The notes: a model not told the origin generated them from the letters alone. 64,000 nt of DNA from Chlorobaculum limnaeum (GCF_001747405.1 NZ_CP017305.1:638001-702000), one strand, 5' to 3'. Counted from the stretch's first letter, positions 8,761 to 19,726 are shown. Numbers and translations: made by a program.

Positions 8761-9210
8761 TCATTCACGATTGTTATTCGTCGCCCATTCGGCCAGTTCC
8801 CGTCGTTCGCTTTCGGTCATCCTGATCGGGGGAAATCCCGCAATAGCGCCGTGTTTTGCCAGGTCAGCCGACCCGGCGAGGCGGGACGCCGATTGTTCGA
8901 TTTCGCGGCGAGCTGGTTCAGGGAGCGCGTCGAAGTTCGAAAAGTCCAATGCTTTGCGGGCTTGCCGGACTTTGCCGGTAACATGCCACGAGAGCGGCGC
9001 GATCCATGCGCTTCGGGGCCACCGGGTCTGCGTGGAATGGCAGTCGTAGCAGTGAGCTTCGAGAACGGCAAGAACGCTGGCGGGAATGCCGGTGGGTGGT
9101 TTCGACGGTTGATCGAACCGGTTCAGCGGGATGAACTGGATCAGAATCAGGACGATGACGATCCAGCCGACGGCAATACCGGTCTTGTTATTCATATTGT
9201 TCGTAGCCAT
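8761..9210 (-). CDS. Haem-binding domain cytochrome c, membrane anchored
   Basis: This 149-residue protein has an N-terminal membrane anchor (VGWIVIVLILIQFIPL, about residues 14-29). One c-type haem site, CYDCH (about residues 54-58), follows, and the remainder fits the small haem-binding domain family. It should sit on the periplasmic face of the cytoplasmic membrane. It is transcribed away from the HTH-resB-ccsA operon, whose products attach haem to such proteins. Its electron-transfer partner is unknown. An internal Met six codons in is an alternative start. Confidence 0.85.
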   Translation of the reverse strand: MATNNMNNKTGIAVGWIVIVLILIQFIPLNRFDQPSKPPTGIPASVLAVLEAHCYDCHSTQTRWPRSAWIAPLSWHVTGKVRQARKALDFSNFDALPEPARREIEQSASRLAGSADLAKHGAIAGFPPIRMTESERRELAEWATNNNRE

Positions 9211-9360
9211 TGAAAAATCTGAGAGTTACGGAGTGGTAACAAGGTTAATGGAATTTGTAATACATTACGGCAAACAGGTGTTTCTTGCCGGAAGCCTGGT
9301 TCAGCACTCTCCGGAACTGGTTCGCGCCTGTATCAACACCATCAAGAAAACAAGTTATCG

Positions 9361-9699
9361 ATGATTTTTCCATGTGAAAAAGCTGTATGGTATTATCTGC
9401 CCCAGATCAGGGCGGACCTGGCCAAAGAGCTGGTCAAGACGGGCATGACCCGGTCGAGCGCAGCCAAGATGCTTGGCGTCACTCCGGCGGCGGTCTCCCA
9501 GTACCTGCACAAGAAGCGCGGCGGGCAGAACATCAAATCCCGCGTTTACAAGCAGGAGATTCGCAACGCCGTGGAGAAGATCTGTGAAGGGGTTGCCGGG
9601 GCGGAGTTGTACACTATTGTATGCAAGTGTTGTCAGATATTGAAGAAAGATGATGTAGAGATTGGCGGTGGCAGTTGTGGAGATGGAACAGCAGGTTAA
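9361..9699 (+). CDS. COG2522-type HTH transcriptional regulator
   Basis: This 112-residue protein begins with PCEKAVWYYLPQIRADLAKEL. A helix-turn-helix reads SSAAKMLGVTPAAVSQYL (about residues 34-51). A conserved cysteine pair follows near the C-terminus (VCKCC, about residues 87-91). These features match small predicted regulators with an XRE-like HTH and a Cys-containing tail that may sense metal or redox state. The resB gene begins 5 bases after its stop, so it probably controls, and is cotranscribed with, the cytochrome c biogenesis genes. Confidence 0.75.
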   Translation: MIFPCEKAVWYYLPQIRADLAKELVKTGMTRSSAAKMLGVTPAAVSQYLHKKRGGQNIKSRVYKQEIRNAVEKICEGVAGAELYTIVCKCCQILKKDDVEIGGGSCGDGTAG

Positions 9700-9704
9700 G
9701 TTAT

Positions 9705-10949
9705 ATGTCTGGAAGTAAGAATTCTGTAAAGACCGGTGCAGCGCCAGCCGGTTTCATGGAGGCGGCGCTTTTTACTTTGGTGGCCATTCTGGCCGGATTC
9801 GGCATGGAGCTGCTCTCGTCGGGCGGCGGCATCGACCTGCCGGTCTGGCCGTTCAACCTCATCGTTTTAATCCTTTTCGGAGCATTGATTCTGGCCGTCG
9901 GCCTGATGTTCAGGGAGCGCCCGCTGGTGGCCTGGCTTGGCGGCATTCCGCTGGGGCTGAGTCTGATTATCGGCCTCGCGCTGCTCTCCCTCATTGGTGG
10001 CGTTCTGCCCCAGGACAAGTTACCGCCAGACTCGCCGGTGGCGATGTTGCGGCTGAACGGCATGTTTTCGAGCTGGTCCTTCGCACTTGTCACGTTGCTT
10101 TTTCTCTTCAATCTCGGCCTCTCGCTGGTCTGGAAGAGCGTTCCGTTCAAAGTGGCCAACCTTCAGTTCATGCTCTTTCACGGCGGCTTCTGGATCGCGC
10201 TCTCCTGCGGCTTGCTCGGCGCCACGCAGCTCGAACGCCTCGTGGTGCCGCTCTACGAAGGCAAGGCGAGCGATGTGGCGTACCATCGTGAATCCGAGAA
10301 GGCGATTCATCTTCCCTTTTCGATCTACCTGAAAGATTTCCATATCGAACAGTATGCGCCCAAGTTCGCCCTGTACGATCCCGCGAACGACCGGCTCGTC
10401 GAGCCGAAATCGAAGCTCGTTCCCGAGATCGGCAAGGGGGTCAAGGTCGAGTGGACGAACATCGGCTCGGTGACGGTGCTCGATTATCTGCCCAGCGCCT
10501 TGCCCGGCGCGAATGGCGTGCCGGTGGCGGTCGATGGCAAGAAAGGGGTGGCGTTCGCCAGGGTGAGGATCGATGAAAACGGCAAGGTTTCCGAGCGCTG
10601 GATCAGCTCTGGCGGGCCTCAGCTCAAGCCGCTCTTCGTGCCGATGGGCAGCTATTTCATCGTGATGGCCGATGGCGCGCCCAAGGCTTTCAGGTCGGAA
10701 GTGATGCTGACTGGCCCGGGCGGCGAGAAGAGGATGGAGACGCTCGAAGTGAACAAGCCTGTCGATATGCAGGGCTGGAAGCTTTACCAGGCCGGGTACG
10801 ACGAGAGCGCCGGACGCTGGTCAACGCTGAGCCTTGTCGAGGCGGTGCGAGACCCGTGGCTGCCAGCGGTGTATGTGGGATTTTTCATGATCATGGCGGG
10901 CAACGTGCTGTTTTTCTGGAAAGGCGTCAAAAAGATGGAGGCTGCATGA
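9705..10949 (+). CDS. resB: ResB-family cytochrome c biogenesis protein (System II)
   Basis: This 414-residue membrane protein of the ResB/CcsB family works with CcsA to carry haem across the membrane and attach it to apocytochrome c. It shows three N-terminal hydrophobic helices, another around residues 140-175, a long periplasmic domain (about 185-375) and a last helix (PAVYVGFFMIMAGNVLFFW). The start at 9705 (MSGSKNSV) follows the regulator stop closely. The ccsA start overlaps its stop in an ATGA arrangement, indicating translational coupling. Confidence 0.85.
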   Translation: MSGSKNSVKTGAAPAGFMEAALFTLVAILAGFGMELLSSGGGIDLPVWPFNLIVLILFGALILAVGLMFRERPLVAWLGGIPLGLSLIIGLALLSLIGGVLPQDKLPPDSPVAMLRLNGMFSSWSFALVTLLFLFNLGLSLVWKSVPFKVANLQFMLFHGGFWIALSCGLLGATQLERLVVPLYEGKASDVAYHRESEKAIHLPFSIYLKDFHIEQYAPKFALYDPANDRLVEPKSKLVPEIGKGVKVEWTNIGSVTVLDYLPSALPGANGVPVAVDGKKGVAFARVRIDENGKVSERWISSGGPQLKPLFVPMGSYFIVMADGAPKAFRSEVMLTGPGGEKRMETLEVNKPVDMQGWKLYQAGYDESAGRWSTLSLVEAVRDPWLPAVYVGFFMIMAGNVLFFWKGVKKMEAA

Positions 10950-11743
10950 CCCTGGTCGAATTTCCGGCAATAGCCTTCGCGGCTGCCGCGTGCTGGGCGG
11001 CGGGCAGTCTTTTGCAAATTCCGGCGCGAAACTCCAAAGCGGCCGGTTCGTTCTCCTGGCTCTTCATGCTTTCCGGCACCCTCGTGCTTGTCTGGTTCCT
11101 TACCTCATTCTGGATCGCCCTCGAACGTCCGCCGCTCCGCACGCTCGGCGAAACGCGGCTCTGGTATGCGACGCTTATTCCCGTGGTCGGCTTTCTCGTC
11201 GAATACCGCTACAGAATCGGGTGGCTCAAGTACTACTGCATGGGGCTGGCGACGGTGTTTCTCGGCATCAATTACCTGCACCCGGACGTTTTCGAGAAGG
11301 CGCTGATGCCTGCGTTGCAGAGTCCGTGGTTCGTGCCGCACGTGGTGGTCTATCTGGTGGGTTACGTGCTGCTGGCCGCCTCGGCGGTCTCCGGCTGGCA
11401 CAACGTCATGCTCGATTTCCGGGGCAAGCGCTCGGCGAAGGGGGAGGCGATGTCACACTATCTCGCTCTGCTCGGGTTCGTTTTGCTCACCTTTGGCCTG
11501 ATTTTCGGCGCGCTCTGGGCCAAAGAGGCGTGGGGGCACTACTGGACCTGGGACCCCAAGGAGACCTGGGCTTTCATTTCGTGGCTCGCCTATCTCGGCT
11601 ACCTGCACCTCGTGGCTTTGAAGACCGATCCGCGCAAGCTCCAGTGGTACCTCGGCCTCTCGTTTTTCGTGCTGCTGGTCTGCTGGTTTGGCGTGAACTA
11701 CCTCCCCTCGGCGCAGAACAGCGTGCACACCTACTCGGGGTAA
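10946..11743 (+). CDS. ccsA: CcsA cytochrome c biogenesis protein
   Basis: This 265-residue polytopic protein carries the haem-handling tryptophan-rich WGHYWTWDPKETW motif (about residues 196-208) that defines CcsA/CcmC/CcmF. It also has conserved His in the preceding loop (PHVVVYLVGY). About eight hydrophobic helices are visible. The start ATG at 10946 overlaps the resB stop by four bases. A long TGGAC-type hairpin follows immediately and may terminate the operon. Confidence 0.9.
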   Translation: MTLVEFPAIAFAAAACWAAGSLLQIPARNSKAAGSFSWLFMLSGTLVLVWFLTSFWIALERPPLRTLGETRLWYATLIPVVGFLVEYRYRIGWLKYYCMGLATVFLGINYLHPDVFEKALMPALQSPWFVPHVVVYLVGYVLLAASAVSGWHNVMLDFRGKRSAKGEAMSHYLALLGFVLLTFGLIFGALWAKEAWGHYWTWDPKETWAFISWLAYLGYLHLVALKTDPRKLQWYLGLSFFVLLVCWFGVNYLPSAQNSVHTYSG

Positions 11744-11747
11744 GAGC

Positions 11748-11803
11748 GTGGACGTTGTGGACTTGCTGGACGAAGAGCAATTTTTCTTGTCCACAACGTC
11801 CAC
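11748..11803. terminator. Long TGGAC-type hairpin after ccsA
   Basis: GTGGACGTTGTGGAC (11748-11762) and its perfect complement (11789-11803) form a 15-bp stem around a loop containing a run of five T. It lies between the convergent ccsA and bshC genes and may terminate both. Related TGGAC arrays occur near 18.1 kb and 49.5 kb. Confidence 0.6.
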
Positions 11804-11828
11804 TTAGTCCACCAAGTCCACTGCTTTT

Positions 11829-13520
11829 CTACAACTCCACGATCAAATGCGACTCCGTCGAGTAGCCTTGCAGTACCTTGAGCAGTTCGCCGATGAGCGA
11901 GGGGCCGTATTTGTTCAGGTAATAAAAGATGTTGATGCTTCGTTCCTGCGGCTTGCCTTCGGGGAAGAGGTTCAGCTCCGCCTTGTCGAGCTGCTGGAAA
12001 AGCTCGTCGTGCTTCCGGCGGCCTGCCCGCCAGGTCTTCTCCCTGATCGTGCCGATGATTTTCGTGATCTGGCCCGACGAGGCGGCCAGTGCTGGCTGCA
12101 AGGTCGGATCCATTTTCACGAGCGCCGGTTCCAGCGACATGAGCGAACGGGCGACCTCCGTTTCCACCCGCTCGAAGAGCGCGTCAATGTCCGTGCTGTC
12201 TCCGCCTGAAACCATCGATTTCCGCAACTCCTGTGCATTCCCGAAGACCGCTTCGTAGACCTGCCTTCGCGAAAAGCTCGGCCTGCCGCTCGCCTTGAGC
12301 ACCTTGTCCATCGTGCGGGCGATTTTCGGCTCGACCAGCGTGAAGCTGCCGCGAGGAATGACGAAGGGCATCACCAGGCCGAAGTGCTCGTAGGCCTTGC
12401 GGAACTGGGCGAGGTAGCTGATCTCGCCGGGGCCGCCGACGTAGGCGAAGGTGGGGAGCACGGCGTCCTGCACGATGGGGCGCAAGACGACATTCGGGCT
12501 GAATTTTTCGGGGTGATCCTGGCAGAGCTCCATCAGTTGATGGCGCGTGTAGCGCTGCCGGTCGGGCAGCACGACGAAGTTGTCGGGCGAGGGCTGTTCG
12601 ATCTTCAGCCGCTGGCCGAGCTGGTTGAGGTAGAAGAGGTTGACCGGGCGCGGCTTGGTCTGCGCCGGATAGCCCATCGATTCGAGGGTCGAGCTTTGCG
12701 CCACCACCTCGTACGACGAAGCGGGCGCGGTTTCGATCTCCCGGCAGAGCACCTCGCTGGCGAGCCGCTTGAAGCGGGCGTCCTGCGCCGAGACGAGAAC
12801 CAGGGGATGGTCGCGGAAGAGGCGGTTCATCGTCCGCGCGAAAGCGATCTCGAAGGTGATGCCCGGTTCGTAGCAGGAGCGGAGCAGTTCGGCGATCTCC
12901 GGCTTGAACTCCGTCTCCGGCAACAGATCGAGGAACTGTTGCACCGTTTCGCCGATGCTCGCGTCGAGCAGGGTGGCTCCGGCCATCTGGTCGGGGAGGC
13001 GATGCGCGGCTTCCACCGTGACCGTTTCGAGGCCGCCGCCGGTGAAGAGCAGCGCCGAGGAGGCCTCGTCGAAATCGTGATCCTCGCTCTCGATCCAGAA
13101 CACCGGCACGAAGTCGTACTCCGGGAACAGCTCCTTCTGCTTGCGGGCGACCACCACGGTGGTCAGCGCCTTGTAGATCGTGTAGAGCGGGCCGGTGAAG
13201 AGGCCGGTCTGCTGGCCGGTGACGACCGTCATGCAGCGTGGCGAGCGGAGCTTTTCGATCTCCCGCTGCTGCCGCTCCGAGCCGCCGAACCGTTCGTTCT
13301 GCGCCGTCAGCAGCTCCACCAGCGCCTCGCGCCGGAAGTTGCGCGACGCGAGCAGGCCGAGGTGGCGGTAGTAGTCGGCATCCTTGCGGTAGTCGAGATG
13401 GAAGCAGCCCGAGAGCAGTTTCACTCGCGCATCGCTTTCAGAGGCGTAGTCGCAGAAGAGGCGGGAAAAGCCCTTTCTGGGCGTCTGGATGTGTTGATAG
13501 TCGATGAGAAAGGTGTTCAC
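11829..13520 (-). CDS. bshC: BshC, bacillithiol cysteine-adding enzyme
   Basis: This 563-residue protein of the BshC family is thought to ligate cysteine to glucosaminyl-malate in the last step of bacillithiol synthesis. Visible family features include [20 protein letters not shown] (about residues 99-118), [15 protein letters not shown] (about 139-153) and [13 protein letters not shown] in the C-terminal half. Length is close to the usual 540. Green sulfur bacteria make N-methyl-bacillithiol, so the role fits the host. It starts 4 bases after surE and is the third gene of a patatin-surE-bshC operon. Confidence 0.93.
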   Translation of the reverse strand: MNTFLIDYQHIQTPRKGFSRLFCDYASESDARVKLLSGCFHLDYRKDADYYRHLGLLASRNFRREALVELLTAQNERFGGSERQQREIEKLRSPRCMTVVTGQQTGLFTGPLYTIYKALTTVVVARKQKELFPEYDFVPVFWIESEDHDFDEASSALLFTGGGLETVTVEAAHRLPDQMAGATLLDASIGETVQQFLDLLPETEFKPEIAELLRSCYEPGITFEIAFARTMNRLFRDHPLVLVSAQDARFKRLASEVLCREIETAPASSYEVVAQSSTLESMGYPAQTKPRPVNLFYLNQLGQRLKIEQPSPDNFVVLPDRQRYTRHQLMELCQDHPEKFSPNVVLRPIVQDAVLPTFAYVGGPGEISYLAQFRKAYEHFGLVMPFVIPRGSFTLVEPKIARTMDKVLKASGRPSFSRRQVYEAVFGNAQELRKSMVSGGDSTDIDALFERVETEVARSLMSLEPALVKMDPTLQPALAASSGQITKIIGTIREKTWRAGRRKHDELFQQLDKAELNLFPEGKPQERSINIFYYLNKYGPSLIGELLKVLQGYSTESHLIVEL

Positions 13521-13524
13521 GTGC

Positions 13525-14346
13525 TCACTTCTTGATGGTGTTCTGGAGGCCCCAGGTTTCGAGTTCGCTCCTGAAGCGATGGTCGGTCATGTCGCAGGCG
13601 ATCGGCGTGACGGCAACGTAGTTGTGCCGGACGGCATATTCGTCCTCCGAAAGGTCGCTGTCGTGCAACTGGAGCGAACCGCCGAGCCAGTAGTACGGGT
13701 TGCCGTACATGTCGTGCCGCTCGATGGCCGACTCTTCCCATCGCGACCGCCCCTGTCGCGTGAAGAGCACGCCGCGAATCTCGCTTTCAGGCACGTTGGG
13801 GATGTTGGCCGAGAGGATGGTATCGGGCGGCAAGCCACGTCGGAGCGTCTCGCGGACGAGCTGCCGGGCGAACTTGGCCGCGTAGGTGAAGTCGGCGTTC
13901 TCGTAGGTGGTCAGCGAAAAGGCGAGCGATGGCACCTGCTGGATCGCGCCCTCGCGGGCGGCGGCCACGGTGCCGGAGTAGAGGCTGTTCATGGCTGTGT
14001 TGCTGCCGTAGTTGATGCCGGAAACGATCAGATCAGGCTTCTCGTCGAGGATGTGACTCAGCGCCACCTTGATGCAATCGACCGGCGTGCCCGAGACGGT
14101 ATAGCCGAAAAAGCGGTTGTTTTTCTGATACTCCCGGATGCGCAACGGTTCGCCGAGGGTCATGGCGTGGCTCTTGCCGCTTTGGGGTTCGGCGGGCGCG
14201 ACCACCGTCACGGCGCCGATCTTTTTCATCGAGGCGACGAGCGCGTGCAGGCCGGGGCCTTCGATGCCGTCGTCGTTACTGACCAGAATATGCGGTTTGG
14301 TTCTTGCTGTCAAAAGGTGTCGATGTATGGTTTCAGATAATCTCAA
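13525..14346 (-). CDS. surE: SurE 5'/3'-nucleotidase (survival protein)
   Basis: This 273-residue SurE-family phosphatase is a metal-dependent nucleotidase acting on nucleoside monophosphates. The metal-binding [10 protein letters not shown] is at about residues 23-32. Family motifs [17 protein letters not shown] and SGINYGSN (about residues 109-116) are all present. The start ATG overlaps the stop of the upstream patatin gene in ATGA form, and bshC begins right after it. Confidence 0.92.
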   Translation of the reverse strand: MRLSETIHRHLLTARTKPHILVSNDDGIEGPGLHALVASMKKIGAVTVVAPAEPQSGKSHAMTLGEPLRIREYQKNNRFFGYTVSGTPVDCIKVALSHILDEKPDLIVSGINYGSNTAMNSLYSGTVAAAREGAIQQVPSLAFSLTTYENADFTYAAKFARQLVRETLRRGLPPDTILSANIPNVPESEIRGVLFTRQGRSRWEESAIERHDMYGNPYYWLGGSLQLHDSDLSEDEYAVRHNYVAVTPIACDMTDHRFRSELETWGLQNTIKK

Positions 14347-17135
14347 AAGTCATGGCCAAGGCTGAAATAGAGCATGGTATCGTCAAAGTCGATCCGGGCG
14401 GCATCCTTGACCTCATCGCGTTCTAACGCGAACGGCTTGGCGATGGTGAACTGCGCTGGTCCGATCGGCGTATCCCACACCAGCCCCGCGCCCGCGCCCT
14501 GAAGCAGTCGGCTGGCGGACATCTGCGAGCGCCGCTCCCAGACATTACCGATGTTGTACGACAGGGTGAGCGAGGTCGGGAAAAGGAGCTGTATCGGCGA
14601 CCTGTAGCGCAGCATCGCTCCGGCGACGGCGATGTTGTTGCCGATGAGGTCGCTGTCATTCAGGCCGATGAAACGGTAACTGTAGGCGGTGCCCGTTCCG
14701 CCGAGGAAGAATTTTTCGGAGAGCGGAACCTCCTCGCTGCTGGTTCCGGCCAGCGCCGTCAACTGAAGCGTGACGGACGAACTGATCGAGAGGTTCTCCT
14801 CATGCGTCGCCGCCAGTTGCCAGAAATTGTCCAGCTCGCCGGAAAGACCGGAGGTCGAGCTGTACCGGATGCTGGTATATCGTCCGCCCGAGGGCAGGAA
14901 CGAACTGTCGCGACTGTCGAAGATGAACTGTCCGCCGATGGAGGCGAGCGTGAGGTTTCCGGTGGCGAATGGCTCGTCGATAGTGTCCCTGATGTACGAC
15001 TGGGCGTTCTGCGCGGTGACGTCTGCCGTCAGACGGCCGTTTTTGCTGACCCGGGTGCCGAACGAGGTGGTGAAGCCGTAGCGCTGGATGCCGAGCGAGC
15101 GGGCCTTGCCGGTCGCCTGCAAGCCCGATTGCTCGATGAGCGCAAGCTGGCGGGTTTCGAAATCGCGCTGGTCGAAAAATGCCCTCGTGAACATGGTCAG
15201 CGGCGTGTTTCCGATTCGCGGCATGCTGTATTCGAGATTGAAGCGATTGTTCTTCTGGCCGATCTTGGCCCAGCCTCCAGCGGAGTTTCCCGTGCCATAG
15301 AGGTTTTCGTTCCTGAAATCGAGCAGGAGTTGCGCATTCGAGGTATCGTCGTAGCGCATGCCGATACGCAGCACGGTGGGCAGCTTCTCGTCGAGCCGGA
15401 CGAGCAGCGTGCCGTTGCCCTCCTTTTCCTGCCAGCCTGGGCTTTCCGTGCTCAGCGAGACCCGGTTGAAGACGCCCGTTCCGTAGAGATTGTCGAATGT
15501 TTTTTCGGCATCCTCGTACCGGAATGCCCTGGTGGAGTCGATGGCCATCTCCCGTCTGACGGTCATCGGTTTGGTGATCTTTCGCTCCTGTTCGATCTCG
15601 ACCTTTTCGATTTTTCCCGAAGTGAGCTGAACCGCGAGCGTTTTGCCGGTCACGGAGACGCTTTCGATTCCCACGAGGCTGTACCCCTTGTTCCGGTAGA
15701 GACGGATCAGTTCTTCAAGCGACCTGGTCGCGACCGCGCTGGTGTAGAGTTTTCCGGTGAGGGGTTGAAATACGTTGACGATCTCTTTTTCGGGAACGGC
15801 ATTGTCGGGGCCGCCGGTGACCTCGATGCTGTCGATCCTTGGCAGCGGTTCGAGGACGAAAACCGCTTTTTTCGACCGATGGTCGAGCCGGGCATAAGCT
15901 CGTGTGAAGAGGCCGGTTTCGAGCAGTTCGTTCAGGATTTTCTTGACACCGGTTTCGTTGCGGATGATCGCTTTCGCCATTCTCGACTGTTCGATATACT
16001 CGGCAGAGTCCGGAATGCCCTCGATGCTTTTGCTGAATCCGGCAATGCTGGCGTCGTTTCGTGGCGCGAGCTGGATGTTTCGCCTGATGACCGGGGCGAG
16101 CAGGCGGCCCTTGGTGTATCCGGCGGCGATCATCTGGCGAATATCGGAAAAATCGGTCGCCTTGTGGTCGCCAACGTCCGGAGTGATGATCAGGTCGGCT
16201 TTTTCGAGCTGCTGCGGGTACTGAACCTGAGTCAGGATGCTCATTGCCTGGTCGGCGGCTTTCCAGGGCACATCGAGGTCGCCGCTGTTGGTGTACATCC
16301 TGCCGTGCGTGTCGATGGCCACCTTGTAGCCCGCGTCGAACCGTTCCAGCTCATCGACGGGCAGGTTGGCCACCAGCCCTCCGTCGGCCAGCTTCCGGCC
16401 GTTCCGCTCGATTGGCTGATAGAGAATCGGAATGGTGCCGCTGGCTCGCATCGCCTCCGAGAGCGGCCCGGAGTCCAGCGTGACACGGCGGCCCGAAAGC
16501 AGGTCGGTGGTGACGGCGCGGAACGCCACCGGCAGCTCTGAAAACGAGTGGCCGGTGTGGTAGGGGGCGTTCAGGACGAGCAGGTCGATGGTTCGGGTGA
16601 GCGTCTGCGCCGCGCTCAGCGATTTTGGCACGACCAGCTTGAACTTTTCGAAGCGGATGGCGATCGAGGCGCGGTCGCGGATGCTTTTCTGTTCGAGCCA
16701 GGTGCTGGTTCTGGGCGCGTCGTTATTGAGCGAAACAAGCTTATGCCAGGGAAGGGAAATGGCGAGCGATTCGAGCTCCTGCGCGGTGTAGCCGGAGCTG
16801 TACAGCCCGCCGACGAGCGCTCCCATGCTGGTGCCAGCGATGCAGTCGATGGGCACATTCTCCTCCTCCAGCGCCTTGAGTACGCCGATCTGGGCGAGGC
16901 CATTGGCGCCGCCGCCGGAGAGGGCCAGCCCGACGGTTTTGCGGAGCGGGCGCATCGTCGGAAGGAGTTCATATCGGTGATTCGGAGTGGCGAGCGTGTC
17001 GGGCCAGACGATGGTCGCGGCACGGGTTTCTTTGGCTGGCAGCATCGCAACAGCGGCAATCGAGAGCAGGAGTGCGAGCTTTATCGATATTCGAGGTTTT
17101 GAAAGAAGCTGAAGCTGTATGTGTTTACGGTTCAC
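14343..17135 (-). CDS. Patatin-like phospholipase fused to POTRA/outer-membrane barrel (type Vd-like)
   Basis: This 930-residue protein joins an N-terminal export signal (hydrophobic [15 protein letters not shown], about residues 18-32) to a patatin domain. The patatin domain has GGGANG (74-79), the nucleophile elbow GTSMG with Ser103, and the DGG dyad with Asp251. POTRA-like repeats follow at about 420-510, then a BamA/TamA-type beta-barrel at about 580-930 ending in aromatic HDF, as expected for BAM-dependent insertion. This architecture matches PlpD-like type Vd autotransporters, which display a phospholipase at the cell surface. It is first in an operon with surE and bshC. Confidence 0.88.
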   Translation of the reverse strand: MNRKHIQLQLLSKPRISIKLALLLSIAAVAMLPAKETRAATIVWPDTLATPNHRYELLPTMRPLRKTVGLALSGGGANGLAQIGVLKALEEENVPIDCIAGTSMGALVGGLYSSGYTAQELESLAISLPWHKLVSLNNDAPRTSTWLEQKSIRDRASIAIRFEKFKLVVPKSLSAAQTLTRTIDLLVLNAPYHTGHSFSELPVAFRAVTTDLLSGRRVTLDSGPLSEAMRASGTIPILYQPIERNGRKLADGGLVANLPVDELERFDAGYKVAIDTHGRMYTNSGDLDVPWKAADQAMSILTQVQYPQQLEKADLIITPDVGDHKATDFSDIRQMIAAGYTKGRLLAPVIRRNIQLAPRNDASIAGFSKSIEGIPDSAEYIEQSRMAKAIIRNETGVKKILNELLETGLFTRAYARLDHRSKKAVFVLEPLPRIDSIEVTGGPDNAVPEKEIVNVFQPLTGKLYTSAVATRSLEELIRLYRNKGYSLVGIESVSVTGKTLAVQLTSGKIEKVEIEQERKITKPMTVRREMAIDSTRAFRYEDAEKTFDNLYGTGVFNRVSLSTESPGWQEKEGNGTLLVRLDEKLPTVLRIGMRYDDTSNAQLLLDFRNENLYGTGNSAGGWAKIGQKNNRFNLEYSMPRIGNTPLTMFTRAFFDQRDFETRQLALIEQSGLQATGKARSLGIQRYGFTTSFGTRVSKNGRLTADVTAQNAQSYIRDTIDEPFATGNLTLASIGGQFIFDSRDSSFLPSGGRYTSIRYSSTSGLSGELDNFWQLAATHEENLSISSSVTLQLTALAGTSSEEVPLSEKFFLGGTGTAYSYRFIGLNDSDLIGNNIAVAGAMLRYRSPIQLLFPTSLTLSYNIGNVWERRSQMSASRLLQGAGAGLVWDTPIGPAQFTIAKPFALERDEVKDAARIDFDDTMLYFSLGHDF

Positions 17136-17226
17136 AGGGGACTCCGGGCACAGCCTGTTTTTTGGGAAATCGTGTCGAGTTTATATCTTAAATTCCAATG
17201 TAAACTCTTTAGAGATAATAATAAAA

Positions 17227-18063
17227 ATGGTCTGGTTCAAACGGGCGATTCCTTCGATACGAACGACGGACAAACGCGACACTCCCGAGGGGTTGTGGTC
17301 GAAATGCGATGCGTGCGGGGCTGCTCTGCACAAAAAACAGCTCGAAGACCATCTCTATACCTGTCCGGATTGCGGTTTTCACTTCCGCATATCGCCGGAA
17401 ATCTATTTTTCGTTCCTGTTCGACGATGGCAAGTGGGAAGAGTTTGACGGTCAGCTCAGGGCAGCCGATCCGCTCGCGTTCGTCGATACGAAAAACTATC
17501 CCGATCGTGTTCGCGCCACGATTGCAAAATCTGGCAAAAGCGAGGCGTGCCGCAACGCGACCGGTAAGCTGGAGGGATCGACGCTGGTGATCTCGGCGAT
17601 GGATTTCGGCTTCATTGGCGGCTCGATGGGTTCGGTGGTCGGCGAGAAGATCGCCCGCGCCGCCGACAAAAGCGTGGAGCTGAACGCGCCGCTCATCGTG
17701 ATTTCGCAGTCCGGCGGCGCGCGCATGATGGAGGGAGCCTTCAGCCTCATGCAGATGGCCAAGACCTCCGCGCGCCTCACCCGCCTCGGTGAGCGCCGCA
17801 TTCCGTTCATCTCGCTCATGACCGATCCAACGATGGGCGGCATCAGCGCCTCCTTCGCCATGCTCGGCGACCTGAACATCAGCGAACCGAAAGCGCTCAT
17901 CGGCTTCGCCGGGCCGCGCGTCATCCGCGACACCATCAAGCGCGACCTCCCCGAAGGGTTCCAGCGAGCCGAGTTCCTGCAAGAGCACGGCTTCGTGGAC
18001 GTCATCGTGCACCGCAAAGATCTGCGCTCACAGCTTTCCAGGCTGCTCGGGCACATGAGGTGA
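17227..18063 (+). CDS. accD: Acetyl-CoA carboxylase carboxyltransferase subunit beta
   Basis: This 278-residue AccD transfers the carboxyl group from biotin carrier to acetyl-CoA, the first committed step of fatty acid synthesis, as an alpha2beta2 complex with AccA. The four-cysteine zinc ribbon is visible (CDAC at 27-30, CPDC at 46-49). The crotonase-fold core [12 protein letters not shown] and SGGARMMEG follow. The start [10 protein letters not shown] at 17227 fits homologues; in-frame upstream residues do not. It is divergent from the patatin gene. A hairpin with a T run lies just after the stop. Confidence 0.94.
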   Translation: MVWFKRAIPSIRTTDKRDTPEGLWSKCDACGAALHKKQLEDHLYTCPDCGFHFRISPEIYFSFLFDDGKWEEFDGQLRAADPLAFVDTKNYPDRVRATIAKSGKSEACRNATGKLEGSTLVISAMDFGFIGGSMGSVVGEKIARAADKSVELNAPLIVISQSGGARMMEGAFSLMQMAKTSARLTRLGERRIPFISLMTDPTMGGISASFAMLGDLNISEPKALIGFAGPRVIRDTIKRDLPEGFQRAEFLQEHGFVDVIVHRKDLRSQLSRLLGHMR

Positions 18064-18077
18064 GCAGGCATTGCAGG

Positions 18078-18102
18078 GGCGCATGGCTGTGCGCTCTTTT
18101 TT
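18078..18102 (+). terminator. Hairpin terminator after accD
   Basis: GCGCA (18079-18083) pairs with TGCGC (18090-18094), followed by a T-rich run. It begins about 15 bases after the accD stop. Confidence 0.6.
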
Positions 18103-18128
18103 GTGGACTTGGTGGACGTTGTGGACGA
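18103..18128. repeat. TGGAC-array half repeat
   Basis: Three TGGAC units spaced eight to nine bases apart match the left arm of the larger hairpins near 11.75 kb and 49.5 kb. Here no complementary right arm is visible. Confidence 0.5.
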
Positions 18129-18188
18129 ATCAAAGAGAAGAGGATTTTTTTCTACCAGTCTGTGGTGTCCGCCTCTCAGTTCACTTTT

Positions 18189-18839
18189 TTATTTCCAGCC
18201 TAAAGCGGCGCTTGTCACGGGGAACTGCTCCCTGAAAATCGCCTGCACGGCTTCTGCTATGTCGCGGTGCTCTTTCTGGGTGGCGGGGTCGGTGCGGACT
18301 TCGAGGTAGTGGATCCAGCTTCGTATCGACCCCTTCATGTAGAGCCGGGTCTGGGTGCCGAGCGGGAGCAGCACGCGGGCGCACTCCTTGGCGATGCCTC
18401 TCTCCAGCGCCTCCTCGTACTTCTCCATGCCAAGCCGGGCGATGCTCTCCTGCGCCTCGTCGAACCAGGCGACGGTTGAGTCGTCGAGGTCGTCGAGCGA
18501 GTTCTGGCGGTTCTTCACATCCTGTCGCCTTGGCTGGTACTTCTCGACCGCCTGCACCTTGGCGTATCGCTGGCTGAACTCCTGAAAGCAGAAGCTGCGA
18601 TGGCGGAGAATCTGCGGGCTGATGGCGCGGCTGGTCGTGATCTCGACGGTCATGTCCACCATCTCGAAGACGCTCCAGTGCTTTTTCTCGATGCAGTAGG
18701 CGAGCAGCTTTTCGTAATCGGGCGTCTCTTGGTGCGGGCTCGATACGCGGGCGCAGTAGGCGATGAGTCCTTCCGGCGTGAGCTGGCGGTTGTCGATTTC
18801 GATGAGCGGCCTGGTGACGGAGATGAGGCGTGCCTGCAT
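18189..18839 (-). CDS. thyX: Flavin-dependent thymidylate synthase
   Basis: This 216-residue ThyX makes dTMP from dUMP with methylene-tetrahydrofolate and FADH2. The diagnostic RHRX7S motif is at residues 79-89 ([11 protein letters not shown]), followed by the conserved QRYA. The C-terminal [20 protein letters not shown] (about 157-176) also fits. The length is normal. It stands alone on the minus strand, convergent with accD and divergent from clpP. Confidence 0.93.
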   Translation of the reverse strand: MQARLISVTRPLIEIDNRQLTPEGLIAYCARVSSPHQETPDYEKLLAYCIEKKHWSVFEMVDMTVEITTSRAISPQILRHRSFCFQEFSQRYAKVQAVEKYQPRRQDVKNRQNSLDDLDDSTVAWFDEAQESIARLGMEKYEEALERGIAKECARVLLPLGTQTRLYMKGSIRSWIHYLEVRTDPATQKEHRDIAEAVQAIFREQFPVTSAALGWK

Positions 18840-19048
18840 GGTGAGTGACGGTCTTCAAGGTGTTGGAAAGCTTCAAATATATCAAAAGTATGGCGCGTCG
18901 GCAGGAATCACTTCACAATAAAATCAGGAAACCGGAACCGGATTTCTGGAATTCTTGTTCCGTCTCTGTATTTTAGGTGTTCATTGCACAGCTTTGCGGA
19001 ATTTGAACGTATCTTTCGCCGGGCATAACAAGTAAACGTTTGACGCAC

Positions 19049-19726
19049 ATGGCAAATATCAATTTCGGATTCGATCATCACGCCAAAAAGCTCTACTCCG
19101 GAGCTATTGAAAACAGTATCAACAGCCAGCTCGTGCCGATGGTCATCGAGACCTCGGGCCGTGGCGAGCGGGCGTTTGACATCTTTTCCCGCCTTCTGCG
19201 GGAGCGCATCATCTTCCTCGGCTCTCCCATCGACGAGCATGTGGCCGGTCTGATCATGGCGCAGCTCATCTTCCTCGAATCGGAAGATCCGGAGCGCGAC
19301 ATCTACATCTACATCAACTCACCTGGCGGAAGCGTTTCGGCTGGCCTCGGCATCTACGACACGATGCAGTACATTCGCCCCGACATCTCGACGGTCTGCG
19401 TCGGCATGGCGGCCAGCATGGGCGCGTTCCTCCTCGCCAGCGGCACGGCTGGCAAGCGGGCGTCGCTGCCGCACTCGCGCATCATGATTCACCAGCCCTC
19501 CGGCGGCGCGCAGGGGCAGGAGACCGACATCCTCATCCAGGCCCGCGAGATCGAAAAAATCCGCCACCTCCTTGAAGACCTGCTTGCCAAACACACCGGT
19601 CAGGATGTGTCGAGAATTCGCGAGGATTCCGAGCGCGACCGCTGGATGAACGCCACCGAGGCCAAAGAGTACGGCCTGATCGACCAGATTTTCGAAAAGC
19701 GTCCAGCACCGGCCAAGCAGGATTGA
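19049..19726 (+). CDS. clpP: ATP-dependent Clp protease proteolytic subunit
   Basis: This 225-residue ClpP has catalytic Ser123 in GMAASMGAF and His148 in [10 protein letters not shown]; the Asp is expected near residue 197 in the REDSERD region. It forms the tetradecameric serine protease used by ClpX/ClpA. The start MANINFG at 19049 is preferred over an ATG three codons upstream. clpX is not adjacent; valS follows after about 100 bases. Confidence 0.93.
   Translation: MANINFGFDHHAKKLYSGAIENSINSQLVPMVIETSGRGERAFDIFSRLLRERIIFLGSPIDEHVAGLIMAQLIFLESEDPERDIYIYINSPGGSVSAGLGIYDTMQYIRPDISTVCVGMAASMGAFLLASGTAGKRASLPHSRIMIHQPSGGAQGQETDILIQAREIEKIRHLLEDLLAKHTGQDVSRIREDSERDRWMNATEAKEYGLIDQIFEKRPAPAKQD

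Noticed and set aside
11748-11822. TGGAC units considered as a CRISPR-like array
   Set aside because: Units are too short and too closely spaced, there are no unique spacers of constant length, and no cas genes are nearby.
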